Shown here in pieces: positions 53,544 through 61,683 of a DNA stretch of 64,000 nt. How positions within the stretch are numbered: position 1 is the stretch's first letter; each line of letters starts with the position of its first letter. Origin of the DNA: Parasphingorhabdus litoris DSM 22379 (GTDB taxonomy: Bacteria; Pseudomonadota; Alphaproteobacteria; Sphingomonadales; Sphingomonadaceae); assembly GCF_020906275.1 (NCBI RefSeq), contig NZ_CP086727.1, positions 496,001 through 560,000 of the forward strand. The letters are read 5' to 3'. The notes beneath the pieces were generated by a model. It searched no databases and had not been told where the DNA came from. It was given only the letters and a program-made list of their open reading frames with translations. The translations under genes were made by a program, and so were the position numbers.

Positions 53544-56500
53544 ATGCGCAAATTTCTCGCCTGTACCAGTCTCACTCCGATTATGTTGATAGCCGCTGGT
53601 CCGGTTCATGCTGATACAGAGATCAGCACCGCCCGTACAACACCGATTGCAACAGGCACGGATAATGATGACATTCGGATAACGAACCAGGGTTCCATCC
53701 GGCCAACCAGTGGAACGGCCGTGACCGTAAACAGCGATCATGATGTGACCAATCAGGGAACGGTTCAAATTACCGGATCCAATGGTGCAAGCGGTATCGT
53801 GGCAGAGGCCGGGCGCTCGGCCACCATCACCAATAGCGGTTCGATAGTGATGGATGAAGATTTCACGCCAGAGGATACGGATGACGACGGAGATCTTGAC
53901 GGACCCTTCGCACAAGGTCGCGACCGTTTTGGTATCCGGACATTGGGTGCGCTCAACGGTTCAGTGGTCAATAGCGGAACAATTACAATAGAAGGCAATA
54001 ACAGCGCTGCTATATCACTGGAAGGTCCGCTGACCGGCTCGCTCAACCAAAGCGGGACCATAACTGTGACTGGTAATGACAGTGTCGGAATTCGTGCTGG
54101 CGCTGTATCAGGCAATGTGACGATACGCGGTTCGGTTACGGCGCGCGGCGAAGATGCTGTTGGTGTAACAATCACCGGGCCAGTTGGTGGCGCTCTGTTG
54201 ATACAGGGGCAAATTAATACCACCGGTTATCGCAGCACAGCACGGCCTAATGATGTTTCCAATCTGGACGCGGATGATTTGCTGCAAGGTGGTCCGGCGC
54301 TCTCCATTTCAGACGATATTGCTGGCGGCATATTATTCGATGTCCGTCCACCCAATAATGACCCGGATGAGGATGATGAAGACGGAGACGGTATTGATGA
54401 TGACGAGGAAGGCAATGCAGCCGTTACATCCCTTGGAGAAGCGCCAGCTGTGCAGATCGGGTCGACCAGTGATACGGTAACCATCGGTGCGGTAGCCGGT
54501 GACGCAGCAGACGGTAACGGGATTGTAATTAATGGAACGATGCGGGGCAGCGGTGTCTATGATGGTGTCGCTGGTAACGCTTTGGTGGTCGGCGGACTCG
54601 GCGGGGTCACGGAAATTGCTGGTGGCATCCTGATCAATGGGACCGTTCGCGCGCAATCTGCTGATGACGATGCTACTGCTATCCGTATTGGTGATCTTAC
54701 AACCGTGCCGAAGATCACCAACAATGGTGAGATCAGCGCCAGTGGTGGTGATGGTGACAATTCTTCTGTCTATGCCATTATGATAGAAGAAAACGCTTCG
54801 CTTGATTCGGTTTCCAATAGCCGAACGATCAGTGCCGAAGCAGCGGGGGATGGGTCAGCGGGCGCGATTATTGATCGATCTGGCGCCGTGAATCTGATCG
54901 AAAATAGCGGGACCATCGAAGCTATCAGTGAAAAAAGCGGTGTCGGCAAAGCTATTGCTATCGATCTGTCTGAAAATGATGGTGGTGCGACTGTGCGGCA
55001 GTTTGCAAGAGAGGATGCTGCTGCTCCATCCATTGCTGGTGAAGTCCGTTTTGGGGCTGGCAATGATATTTTCGATATTGCTGATGGCTCGGTTGTCGGG
55101 CGATTGGATTTCGGCGGCGGCGCTGATCGTTTGACTGTGTCAGACGGCGCTTCGTTTCGCGGATCGTTTGCAGGAACGGCAGACGCCGCGATCAATGTCA
55201 ATGGCGGCACCTTGGTGGTAACCAATACTGCTGGGGTCGATGTGACATCGCTCAATGTTACAGATGAAGGTACGCTTGGCGTGACCATTGACGGCCGGTC
55301 CGGAAGTTTCACCCAATTCCGCGTCGCGGGCATCGCTAATTTTGACGAAGGTACAAAGTTGGAGATCGATCTGGACAGCGTAAGCGAGTCGGAAGGGCGT
55401 TATCAGATTGTCGATGCTGGCACGCTGACCGGTAGCGAGAATCTGGAGTCTGACGGCGTCGTCTCTTCCTATATGTTTAAGAGCAGCGTATCAGGTGACG
55501 ATGACGAAGGTGCGGTCTGGGTTGATATCAAACGCAAGACCGCAGCGGAGTTGAACCTTACACGGTCACAAGCCAGTGCTTACGACGAGATATTCAAGGT
55601 GCTCGACAATGACGAAGCCGTGGCCTCTGGCTTTTTGAATGCCACGACGGCAGAGATATTTGACGAGACCATCCAGCAGATGCTGCCCGACCATGCTGGC
55701 GGCGTTTTTGCGACGGTCAGCCAGGGTTCGCGCTCGACCGCCCGCTTCCTGACCGATCCGGTTGCGCCTTATAGCGACCAGGGCGGCTGGGGATTCTGGT
55801 TACAGCAGACTGTCTGGGATCTGTCCAAAGACCGTGGTCAGACTGATAGCTATGATATTACCGGTCTCGGCACGACTGCTGGTATTGAGATTGAGACAGG
55901 TAGTATCGGCAATTTCGGTATTTCTCTCGGTTATCTCAACAGCAATGACAGCGATGATGACGCCGCGAACGAGGTCGATAGCGACCAATATGAGTTTGCC
56001 GCCTATTGGCGGGCTCGCTGGGGCGGCTTGCGCGCTTTTGCAAGAGGTTCCTATGCCAAGGTGGACTTTGAATCGCAGCGCCGGTTCGAAACAAAAGTCG
56101 AAGGCGATGATCAGCCAGCGCCGCGTTTTGCCGTCGCGGATTGGTCTGGTGATTTGTACAGCCTGGCCGGCGGCTTGGCCTATGAATTGGACATCGGGCG
56201 GGTTTCCCTGCGTCCTTCCGTATCGGTCGACTATTATAATCTGTCCGAAGACGGTTATGAAGAAACCGAAGGCGGTGATGCATTTAATCTGATTGTTGAA
56301 GAGCGTGAAAGCGATGAGCTGGCGCTGAACACTACATTGGCCGCCGCGTTGAACTTTGGTGATACCGAACGTGACGGCGTGTGGTTTCGCGTTGAAGCTG
56401 AGGGCGGTTATCGCCAGATAATCGGCGGCGAAATTGGCGATACAATCGCGCGGTTTGAAGATGGTGATGCCTTCACACTATCCCCTGATACCCGGACCGA

Positions 56501-56633
56501 TGGTTGGCTCGGCGGATTACGGCTGGTCAGCGGCACGGGCAATCTTCTTTTCGCTGGCGAGGTCAGCGCGGAAGAACAGTTAAAGGATGAGGTTTCCGTT
56601 GGCGTCCGCTTGTCCTTGCGGATCGGATTCTAA
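53544..56633 (+). CDS. Autotransporter (type V secretion) with beta-helical passenger
   Basis: Protein of 1029 aa. Signal peptide RKFLACTSLTPIMLIAAGPV (cleavage near VHAD), a passenger rich in short repeats of the form I-x-N-x-G-x-I (RITNQGSIRP, TITNSGSIVM, VVNSGTITIEGN, LNQSGTITVTGN), then an autotransporter barrel from about residue 760 (WGFWLQQTVWDLSKDRGQTD) ending in SLRIGF. Two Asp-rich stretches, near 110-121 and 270-290, could bind calcium. The repeats point to a right-handed beta-helix displayed on the surface, probably an adhesin. No protease or lipase motif seen. It follows the signalling receptor by 146 bp; no clear terminator lies between, so read-through is possible. Confidence 0.9.
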   Translation: MRKFLACTSLTPIMLIAAGPVHADTEISTARTTPIATGTDNDDIRITNQGSIRPTSGTAVTVNSDHDVTNQGTVQITGSNGASGIVAEAGRSATITNSGSIVMDEDFTPEDTDDDGDLDGPFAQGRDRFGIRTLGALNGSVVNSGTITIEGNNSAAISLEGPLTGSLNQSGTITVTGNDSVGIRAGAVSGNVTIRGSVTARGEDAVGVTITGPVGGALLIQGQINTTGYRSTARPNDVSNLDADDLLQGGPALSISDDIAGGILFDVRPPNNDPDEDDEDGDGIDDDEEGNAAVTSLGEAPAVQIGSTSDTVTIGAVAGDAADGNGIVINGTMRGSGVYDGVAGNALVVGGLGGVTEIAGGILINGTVRAQSADDDATAIRIGDLTTVPKITNNGEISASGGDGDNSSVYAIMIEENASLDSVSNSRTISAEAAGDGSAGAIIDRSGAVNLIENSGTIEAISEKSGVGKAIAIDLSENDGGATVRQFAREDAAAPSIAGEVRFGAGNDIFDIADGSVVGRLDFGGGADRLTVSDGASFRGSFAGTADAAINVNGGTLVVTNTAGVDVTSLNVTDEGTLGVTIDGRSGSFTQFRVAGIANFDEGTKLEIDLDSVSESEGRYQIVDAGTLTGSENLESDGVVSSYMFKSSVSGDDDEGAVWVDIKRKTAAELNLTRSQASAYDEIFKVLDNDEAVASGFLNATTAEIFDETIQQMLPDHAGGVFATVSQGSRSTARFLTDPVAPYSDQGGWGFWLQQTVWDLSKDRGQTDSYDITGLGTTAGIEIETGSIGNFGISLGYLNSNDSDDDAANEVDSDQYEFAAYWRARWGGLRAFARGSYAKVDFESQRRFETKVEGDDQPAPRFAVADWSGDLYSLAGGLAYELDIGRVSLRPSVSVDYYNLSEDGYEETEGGDAFNLIVEERESDELALNTTLAAALNFGDTERDGVWFRVEAEGGYRQIIGGEIGDTIARFEDGDAFTLSPDTRTDGWLGGLRLVSGTGNLLFAGEVSAEEQLKDEVSVGVRLSLRIGF

Positions 56634-56968
56634 ATCGAGCGATATTGGCAACGCCAAAGTAGGAATTGTAATCTTCACATGCGGGCGGCGCGGCGAGAAT
56701 TCATATATTCATCGTGCGTTGCCCGCTGTTTTTGGGTGTCAGTCAATGAAAACTCAAAGCGATCTAGCGCGTTATATTTGACAAAAACGGCCTGATTTCT
56801 GTCAAAAAATCAAAATTCTCCTGCCAATTGCCAAATCGCAACAAGCGAAAAGGCGAATCGGCATAACAAAGGGATGTCGCATGAAGCGGCACATAACAGG
56901 GCCTCTTTACCCCCTTCCTTGTTTGTTCAGGGAAAGATGAGAAGCCTTAGACCCTAAGGAGAATACCG
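56634..56968. other. 335-bp intergenic region with promoter-like inverted repeat
   Basis: No convincing gene. TTTGACA at 56777-56783 and TGTCAAA at 56800-56806 form an inverted repeat, with AT-rich sequence after it, about 170-190 bp before the Asn-rich protein start; this is the probable control region of the C39 operon. CTAAGGAG just before 56969 is a strong ribosome site. Confidence 0.5.
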
Positions 56969-57472
56969 ATGAAAATGACTAAACTATTGGCGGCATCAGC
57001 TGCTGCAGCTGCTTTGGCCGTTGGCGCCCCCGCCATGGCTCAGCTAAATCAAAATAACGATGTCACCGACACCGACAATGGTGCGGTCGTTGTTAACGAT
57101 TTGCTCGATGTATATCTGGCAGCAGACAACAGCACCACGAACACGCTGGATGACATTAACAGCAATAACAACAACAACAACGACCTTGTTATTGCGACGC
57201 AAACACTGACGGCATACAACACCAACTCTCAGATGGATGAACTCATCGATCTTGATGGTGAAGATGGTACGCCAGCACCAGTGGGTTATAACAGCGGCGA
57301 CAACTATGTTCGTGGCAATGCCTTCGCAGCTTTTGCGGGTATCCTGAACCAATCATGGAATACCGGCGTCAACAACAACAACCAGGCTGCAACCAACATT
57401 GCAGCACAAGGCTCCATCAACTTCGGTGATGGCGCTGGTGAAGCGGCTGCCGGCGGCGGTGGCGGCGATTAA
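56969..57472 (+). CDS. Asn-rich secreted low-complexity protein (amyloid-like candidate)
   Basis: Protein of 167 aa with a Sec signal peptide (LLAASAAAAALAVGAPAMA, cleavage before Gln25). The mature part is acidic and extremely rich in Asn, with a run of six (66-71), and contains segments such as NQSWNTGVNNNNQAATNIAA that recall the N/Q/G-spaced repeats of Fap- and curli-type amyloid subunits. It ends in a Gly-rich tail (AAGGGGGD) and has no Cys and no double-glycine leader. I do not recognise a named family. First gene of the operon with the C39 peptidase; a hairpin separates it from the next gene. Confidence 0.8.
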   Translation: MKMTKLLAASAAAAALAVGAPAMAQLNQNNDVTDTDNGAVVVNDLLDVYLAADNSTTNTLDDINSNNNNNNDLVIATQTLTAYNTNSQMDELIDLDGEDGTPAPVGYNSGDNYVRGNAFAAFAGILNQSWNTGVNNNNQAATNIAAQGSINFGDGAGEAAAGGGGGD

Positions 57473-57492
57473 TCGCCCAAGCGATGAAGGGC

Positions 57493-57521
57493 GGGCCGGT
57501 TTCAGCCGATGGAACCGGCCC
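57493..57521 (+). terminator. Intra-operon hairpin (attenuator or mRNA-stability element)
   Basis: GGGCCGGTT and AACCGGCCC form a 9-bp perfect stem with an 11-nt loop, 20 bp after the Asn-rich gene. No T-run follows, so it is not a full terminator; it may let the first gene be made in excess over the rest of the operon. Confidence 0.6.
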
Positions 57522-57565
57522 CTCCATCCCCCAAACATCCGCATCCCCAACCGGGAGTACAGACG

Positions 57566-57937
57566 ATGAAAAAGCTTTCTTGGCTTCTTATGACAGCCCC
57601 CCTGATGATGACTGCATCCCACGTGAGTGCGCAGGTCACCGACCAGACTGCCGCGCCCCAGGCACCCGCGACGACTGCGCAGCAATCTGAATCTCCGCTA
57701 ATGTCGCTCGACGAGCTCGATGAGTTGCGTGGCGGCACACAAGTAGCGATCAACCAACAAACCTTTAACTCGGAAAATACCGGCAACAAGATCAATGGCG
57801 ATTTTACCGCTGGCGATGTCAACCTGTCGGACAATTCTTTGTCGAGTTTCAACGGTCTTGGTAATGTCGTGATCAACACCGGCGCACAGTCTGCACTGCA
57901 GGCTGGCCTGGCGGTGACGATCAACATTACCGATTAG
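57566..57937 (+). CDS. Secreted protein with Sec signal plus double-glycine leader (short)
   Basis: Protein of 123 aa. A Sec signal peptide (KKLSWLLMTAPLMMTASHVS, cleavage near SAQ) is followed by a spacer and then MSLDELDELRGG at 46-57. This matches the bacteriocin double-glycine leader pattern LSxxELxxIxGG: Met -12, Ser -11, Glu -8, Leu -7, Leu -4, Gly-Gly at -2/-1. Cleavage after Gly57 would release a 66-residue, Asn/Gly/Thr-rich, Cys-free product that looks beta-forming (LGNVVINTGAQSALQAGLAV). ATG 57566 follows CGGGAG. The neighbouring C39 peptidase is the obvious processing enzyme. Confidence 0.82.
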   Translation: MKKLSWLLMTAPLMMTASHVSAQVTDQTAAPQAPATTAQQSESPLMSLDELDELRGGTQVAINQQTFNSENTGNKINGDFTAGDVNLSDNSLSSFNGLGNVVINTGAQSALQAGLAVTINITD

Positions 57938-57951
57938 GTAAGGTATAGGCC

Positions 57952-58758
57952 ATGTCCCTCACTCCCCCCATAAAAAATGGCCTATGCCCCGCCTTTCCAC
58001 CCTTCAAGAGCGGCTTCAAATCCCTCTTGAAGGGCGGACTACTGACTCTGTCCAGTGCCAGCCTGCTATTCAGTTCCGCAGCGCAAGCGGAAGTCCGGCT
58101 GGCCAGAGAATCTATCGGCGGAGATTATTATGTTGGCGTGATGACCTGGTGGGATATCCCGTTCCGTTCGGTCATTCGTCAACGCTATGATTTTAGCTGC
58201 GGTTCTGCAGCGATCGCAACCTTGCTCACCTATCATTATGATCGCCCCACAAGTGAGCGGACACCGTTCAAGGCGATGTGGGACCTGGGTAATAAGGAAG
58301 AGATCAAAAAGGTCGGCTTCTCGATGCTCGACATGCGTAACTATTTGAAATCCATTGGCTATCGCGCCGAGGGCTTCAAACTGAAACCGGGGCAACTTAT
58401 CCAGGTCAAGCGTCCGGTCATTGTACTGCTCGACATAGATGGCTTCAAACATTTTGTCGTGGTCAAAGGCCAGACCAACGATCAGGTGCTGGTCGGCGAT
58501 TCCGTACTTGGAATCAACAAATATTCATATGAAGAGTTTCATAAATATTGGAATGGTATCGCGTTAGCAATCGTCGATGGTCCGATTACCAAACGGCCCA
58601 TCTATAATCTTGCGAAAGACTGGAACCCTTGGTCCACCGCGCCAACCGATCAGGTATCGGCTATGGATACCATTGGCAATCTTACCAATCACCTTCCCCC
58701 CCTGTACCAAATCTCGCCGGAATTTCTTCTCGACGTCCGGGTTGGTACCGTCAGATGA
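57952..58758 (+). CDS. Periplasmic C39-family cysteine peptidase (FapD-like)
   Basis: Protein of 268 aa. A long signal peptide (hydrophobic GGLLTLSSASLLFSSAAQ, cleavage near Ala46) is followed by a C39 peptidase domain. The oxyanion Gln77 and nucleophile Cys83 (QRYDFSCGSAA) are six apart, His167 (GFKHFVVVKG) and Asp183 (VGDSVLG) are 16 apart, both spacings as in double-glycine peptidases of peptide exporters. There are no ABC-transporter or membrane domains, so it would act freely in the periplasm, unlike bacteriocin exporters. In this it is like FapD of the Pseudomonas amyloid operon. Both flanking genes encode double-glycine precursors. Confidence 0.92.
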   Translation: MSLTPPIKNGLCPAFPPFKSGFKSLLKGGLLTLSSASLLFSSAAQAEVRLARESIGGDYYVGVMTWWDIPFRSVIRQRYDFSCGSAAIATLLTYHYDRPTSERTPFKAMWDLGNKEEIKKVGFSMLDMRNYLKSIGYRAEGFKLKPGQLIQVKRPVIVLLDIDGFKHFVVVKGQTNDQVLVGDSVLGINKYSYEEFHKYWNGIALAIVDGPITKRPIYNLAKDWNPWSTAPTDQVSAMDTIGNLTNHLPPLYQISPEFLLDVRVGTVR

Positions 58759-58768
58759 GAGACAGATC

Positions 58769-59362
58769 ATGAACTACAGATATAGATATTTCGCCACGGT
58801 CGCCTGCATCGCGTCCTTCACCGCGATGCTAATGCCCCAAACCGCCAAAGCTAACCCCGTGGCGGCGGTTGATCTGCCCGCACTTGTTTCAGACGAAGAT
58901 CTGGACAAGTTGCGTGGCGGGTTTGTTGTCAATGGCTTGGGTGTTAATTTTGGCGCTGACATTCGCACCTATGTCAATGGAGAGCTGCTTCTTCAAACAG
59001 TGTTGAACTTGAACGACGACGGCGCGCACACCACGCAGACGGCCGCTGCCGGATTGAGCCCGGTTGATGTTTCCTCGCTGCAAAATGGCGTTTTGTCGAC
59101 CGGCAATATCCGCATGAAGGTCGGCGATACGCCCGTCTATCTGCTCAACAACGGCCAAACCGCCATCGTCCATGAGACCAGTAACGGTGTCCAGAATATG
59201 CTGATTAATACAGCCAGCGGCTTTGAAGCGGTTCAGGAGGTCGATGCAACACTGAACCTGTCCGGTTATGAAAATTTCAATAGCGAATTGATGATGGACC
59301 GGATTGGCAGCGCGCTTGATAGCTTAGCCGGACAGGCCGGCATTGGGGCGCTGGGTAATTGA
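58769..59362 (+). CDS. Secreted protein with Sec signal plus double-glycine leader (long)
   Basis: Protein of 197 aa. Sec signal peptide (FATVACIASFTAMLMPQTAK, cleavage near Ala28), short spacer, then VSDEDLDKLRGG at 40-51, again the double-glycine pattern (Val -12, Ser -11, Asp -8, Leu -7, Leu -4). After Gly51 the 146-residue mature part (FVVNGLGVNFGADIRTYVNG and onward) is beta-rich and Cys-free. It resembles the short protein only around the leader, so the leader is the shared element. The gene begins 10 bp after the peptidase stop and is followed by a strong terminator. Could be a subunit, nucleator or anchoring protein. Confidence 0.82.
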   Translation: MNYRYRYFATVACIASFTAMLMPQTAKANPVAAVDLPALVSDEDLDKLRGGFVVNGLGVNFGADIRTYVNGELLLQTVLNLNDDGAHTTQTAAAGLSPVDVSSLQNGVLSTGNIRMKVGDTPVYLLNNGQTAIVHETSNGVQNMLINTASGFEAVQEVDATLNLSGYENFNSELMMDRIGSALDSLAGQAGIGALGN

Positions 59363-59403
59363 GGGATCACGGATGGGCTGCCAATCCAGCCGGTCCGAAA
59401 CTG

Positions 59404-59447
59404 AAAGCACCATGAACCGACGGAGGGGGTTTATGGTGCTTTTTTTA
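59404..59447 (+). terminator. Rho-independent terminator of the C39 operon
   Basis: AAAGCACCAT pairs with ATGGTGCTTT (10 bp, 19-nt loop) and runs into TTTTTTTATTT. It marks the end of the 56969-59362 operon and abuts the convergent LuxR-type gene. Confidence 0.92.
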
Positions 59448-59452
59448 TTTGC

Positions 59453-59719
59453 TCAATCCAGCGCATATCTTCCGTGCACTCCACTTTTGGTGAATTTTAA
59501 GAATCCCGCTTTGACGGCACATGCGACCATATGCGCCCGGTTTCTGGCGCGCAGTTTTAGTCTAGCGCTTTCTACATGCCGCTCAACGGTGCGGGGTGAT
59601 ATCTCGACATGGCGAGCGACTTCTTTGGCGGATAGTCCTAATATTATATATTCCAATATTTCCATCTCTCTAGCCGTGAGTATGGGATGATTCATCAAAG
59701 CAAGTGATGATTGTGTCAT
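59453..59719 (-). CDS. Stand-alone LuxR-type DNA-binding protein
   Basis: Protein of 88 aa that consists almost only of the LuxR/GerE helix-turn-helix: LTAREMEILEYIILGLSAKE, VARHVEISPRTVERHVESAR, KLRARNRAHMVACAV. No receiver or ligand domain is present. ATG 59719 lies behind AAAGGC; the frame stays open to 59758. Short orphan regulators of this kind work by their own abundance or by partner proteins. It is convergent with the C39 operon and divergent from the winged-helix/hydrolase gene, so regulation of the operon is plausible. Confidence 0.87.
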   Translation of the reverse strand: MTQSSLALMNHPILTAREMEILEYIILGLSAKEVARHVEISPRTVERHVESARLKLRARNRAHMVACAVKAGFLKFTKSGVHGRYALD

Positions 59720-60215
59720 AAAAATTTGCCTTTTTTTGCGAAAGCCTGTGCCGCACAAAGCGGCCGACTGAGGTGATCTGAAAATTTGGGCTGCCCGTTC
59801 GCGCAGCTCCGGCCGGCTAGCAAAGCACTGAGGTTGCTTTGTTTCGCCGCATAGGGTCGGGTCATATGGGTCGATTGAAAAAGTGATTCAGTTTTTCTGT
59901 ATGATATCAATGGTCTTCAAAGACCCATTGTGCTCAAAATCTATCAAGACAAATGATTTTGGCCTTCGTCGTTCGCTCATGTTCAGGGGGCGTAACATTA
60001 TTGATTCCTTCTATTCATTTGGGAGTTGAATCTGCTTTCGTGAAGCGCCACTCCATTGACCCTGATGCGTGTCAGCCAGCATGTTCATAAGCATGTCATT
60101 TCCGTTGTTTTTTCGCTCGGCACGATTAAAATTACGGGGCCGCTGCAGGGTGCGGCATGACTACCGGCTGCTGGAAAAAGCCAGATTACTCGCGGGGCTA
60201 GTGAGTGAAGTAGCT
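59720..60215. other. Divergent control region, ~500 bp, with CAATGGTCT inverted repeat
   Basis: Holds the promoters of the LuxR-type and winged-helix/hydrolase genes. CAATGGTCT (59908-59916) and AGACCCATTG (59921-59930) form an inverted repeat with one extra base, a candidate operator. The frame upstream of 60216 is open to 60069 but its residues look non-native. Confidence 0.45.
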
Positions 60216-61604
60216 ATGAAAAATTTGGAAATTGGCCTGCTGGGCGGCTTGTCTGTTCGCCATGCGGGGCATCCGGTGAAACTACCCGCGTCGCGTAAAG
60301 CACGCGCCATGCTCGCGTTTTTGATGCTAACCGGTAAGCCGCAGCATCGCGAAAGACTCTGTGATCTGTTCTGGGAAGGTCCCGATGATCCGCGTGGTGC
60401 GCTGCGATCCGCGATCTGGAAACTGCGCCGGCTGCTTAACGATCCGGAGGCCGAACGGATTGTTGCAGACCGGGAATGGGTGCGCTTTGAACCGGTTTCG
60501 ACAAAGGTTGATTATTTAAACCTGACAGAACGTGCAAAGCGCGACGAAGCCCTGGCCGGACAGGAATTTTCCGATGTCCGCGCAGCGCTCGACCAGCCCT
60601 TGCTCGCTGGGCTCGACCTGCCGGATCATCCAGAATATCAGGCATGGCTTACCGCGATGCGCGATGAAGCAGAAACGTTGCGGGCGCGCTTGCTACCCGA
60701 TTTGAGTGCACGAACCGGAACCCCGCTGGACAAACCGAGCCAGCTTCATCTGGCCCGCCAACAGATTGGATTTGCTGACGCAAGAGATGGAACGCGCATT
60801 GCCTGGGCGCGGATTGGAAGCGGACCGCCATTGCTGAAAGCAGCCAATTGGCTCAATCATCTCGAACTGGATTGGGATAGCGAAGTCTGGTCACCACTCT
60901 TTCAGGAGCTGGCCCGCGATCATTGCCTTATTCGCTACGATGAGCGCGGCAATGGCATGTCTGATTGGGAAGTCGACAATCTCGGCTTTGATGCTTTTGT
61001 AACGGATCTGGAAGGCGTCGTGAAGCAAAGCGGTGTCGCTCAATTCCCCTTATTGGGTATCTCGCAAGGCGCGGCTGTGGCGATTGAATATGCCGCGCGC
61101 AATCCGGATCGGGTCAGTCATCTCATTCTGTGGGGCGGATATGCGGCGGGATGGCGTGCGGATGAAGAGAGCGCTGAATCAAGGGCGGAGCGGGAGGCGC
61201 TAATCACGCTGGTAGCTAATGGCTGGGGGCGAGATGATTCCAGCTACCGTAACCTGTTTTCGCGCGCTTTAATCCCCGGTGCAACCGATGCCGAACGCAC
61301 AGCCTTTGACGAATTTCAGAGAAAAACCGTATCGCCAACCAACGCCGCGCGATTTCTCGAAACCTTTGCCGATATTGATGTCCGCAATCGCTTGAGCGCC
61401 ATACAATGTCCCACATTGGTCATGCATGCGCGCGGCGATCAACGGGTTCCGGTTGCCAAGGGTGCCGAACTGGCCAGCCGGATTAGCGGTGCTGAATTTG
61501 TGACGCTGCCAACGGACAATCATCTTCTGCTCGGCCGGGAACATAGCTCTGAACTATTTGTCGCGCATGTAAGGCAATTTCTGTCGAGTGATACGGGCAG
61601 CTAA
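60216..61604 (+). CDS. SARP-like winged-helix regulator fused to alpha/beta hydrolase
   Basis: Protein of 462 aa. The N-terminal ~100 residues form a SARP/AfsR-type winged helix (LAFLMLTGKPQHRERLCDLF then ALRSAIWKLRRLLND), followed by a helical linker, and from about residue 200 an alpha/beta hydrolase: IRYDERGNGMSDW, nucleophile Ser283 in LGISQGAA, Asp in ARGDQRVP and His in TDNHLLLG. The hydrolase triad seems complete, so it may bind or hydrolyse a small ester or lactone that controls DNA binding. ATG 60216 is chosen because it starts the winged helix. Neighbour of the C39 operon and barrel gene. Confidence 0.85.
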   Translation: MKNLEIGLLGGLSVRHAGHPVKLPASRKARAMLAFLMLTGKPQHRERLCDLFWEGPDDPRGALRSAIWKLRRLLNDPEAERIVADREWVRFEPVSTKVDYLNLTERAKRDEALAGQEFSDVRAALDQPLLAGLDLPDHPEYQAWLTAMRDEAETLRARLLPDLSARTGTPLDKPSQLHLARQQIGFADARDGTRIAWARIGSGPPLLKAANWLNHLELDWDSEVWSPLFQELARDHCLIRYDERGNGMSDWEVDNLGFDAFVTDLEGVVKQSGVAQFPLLGISQGAAVAIEYAARNPDRVSHLILWGGYAAGWRADEESAESRAEREALITLVANGWGRDDSSYRNLFSRALIPGATDAERTAFDEFQRKTVSPTNAARFLETFADIDVRNRLSAIQCPTLVMHARGDQRVPVAKGAELASRISGAEFVTLPTDNHLLLGREHSSELFVAHVRQFLSSDTGS

Positions 61605-61625
61605 CCATTCGCTCTTTGGAAAAAG

Positions 61626-61667
61626 CCAGAAGGAGTGTGTGAACTTTGTGGACTTCACTCCTTCTGG
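61626..61667. terminator. Bidirectional stem-loop between convergent genes
   Basis: CCAGAAGGAGTG and CACTCCTTCTGG form a perfect 12-bp stem with an 18-nt loop, centred in the 79-bp gap between the regulator and the barrel gene. Confidence 0.7.
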
Positions 61668-61683
61668 TTTGGTATTCTGTCAA

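Noticed and set aside
57152-57185. AAC-rich triplet run suggesting a microsatellite or phase-variable repeat
   Set aside because: It encodes the Asn run of the secreted protein with mixed AAC/AAT codons; the units are in frame and too irregular for a slippage switch.
57566-59362. Classical bacteriocin/microcin cluster with ABC exporter
   Set aside because: The leaders follow Sec signal peptides, the C39 enzyme has no transporter domains, and no ABC transporter or immunity gene is nearby.
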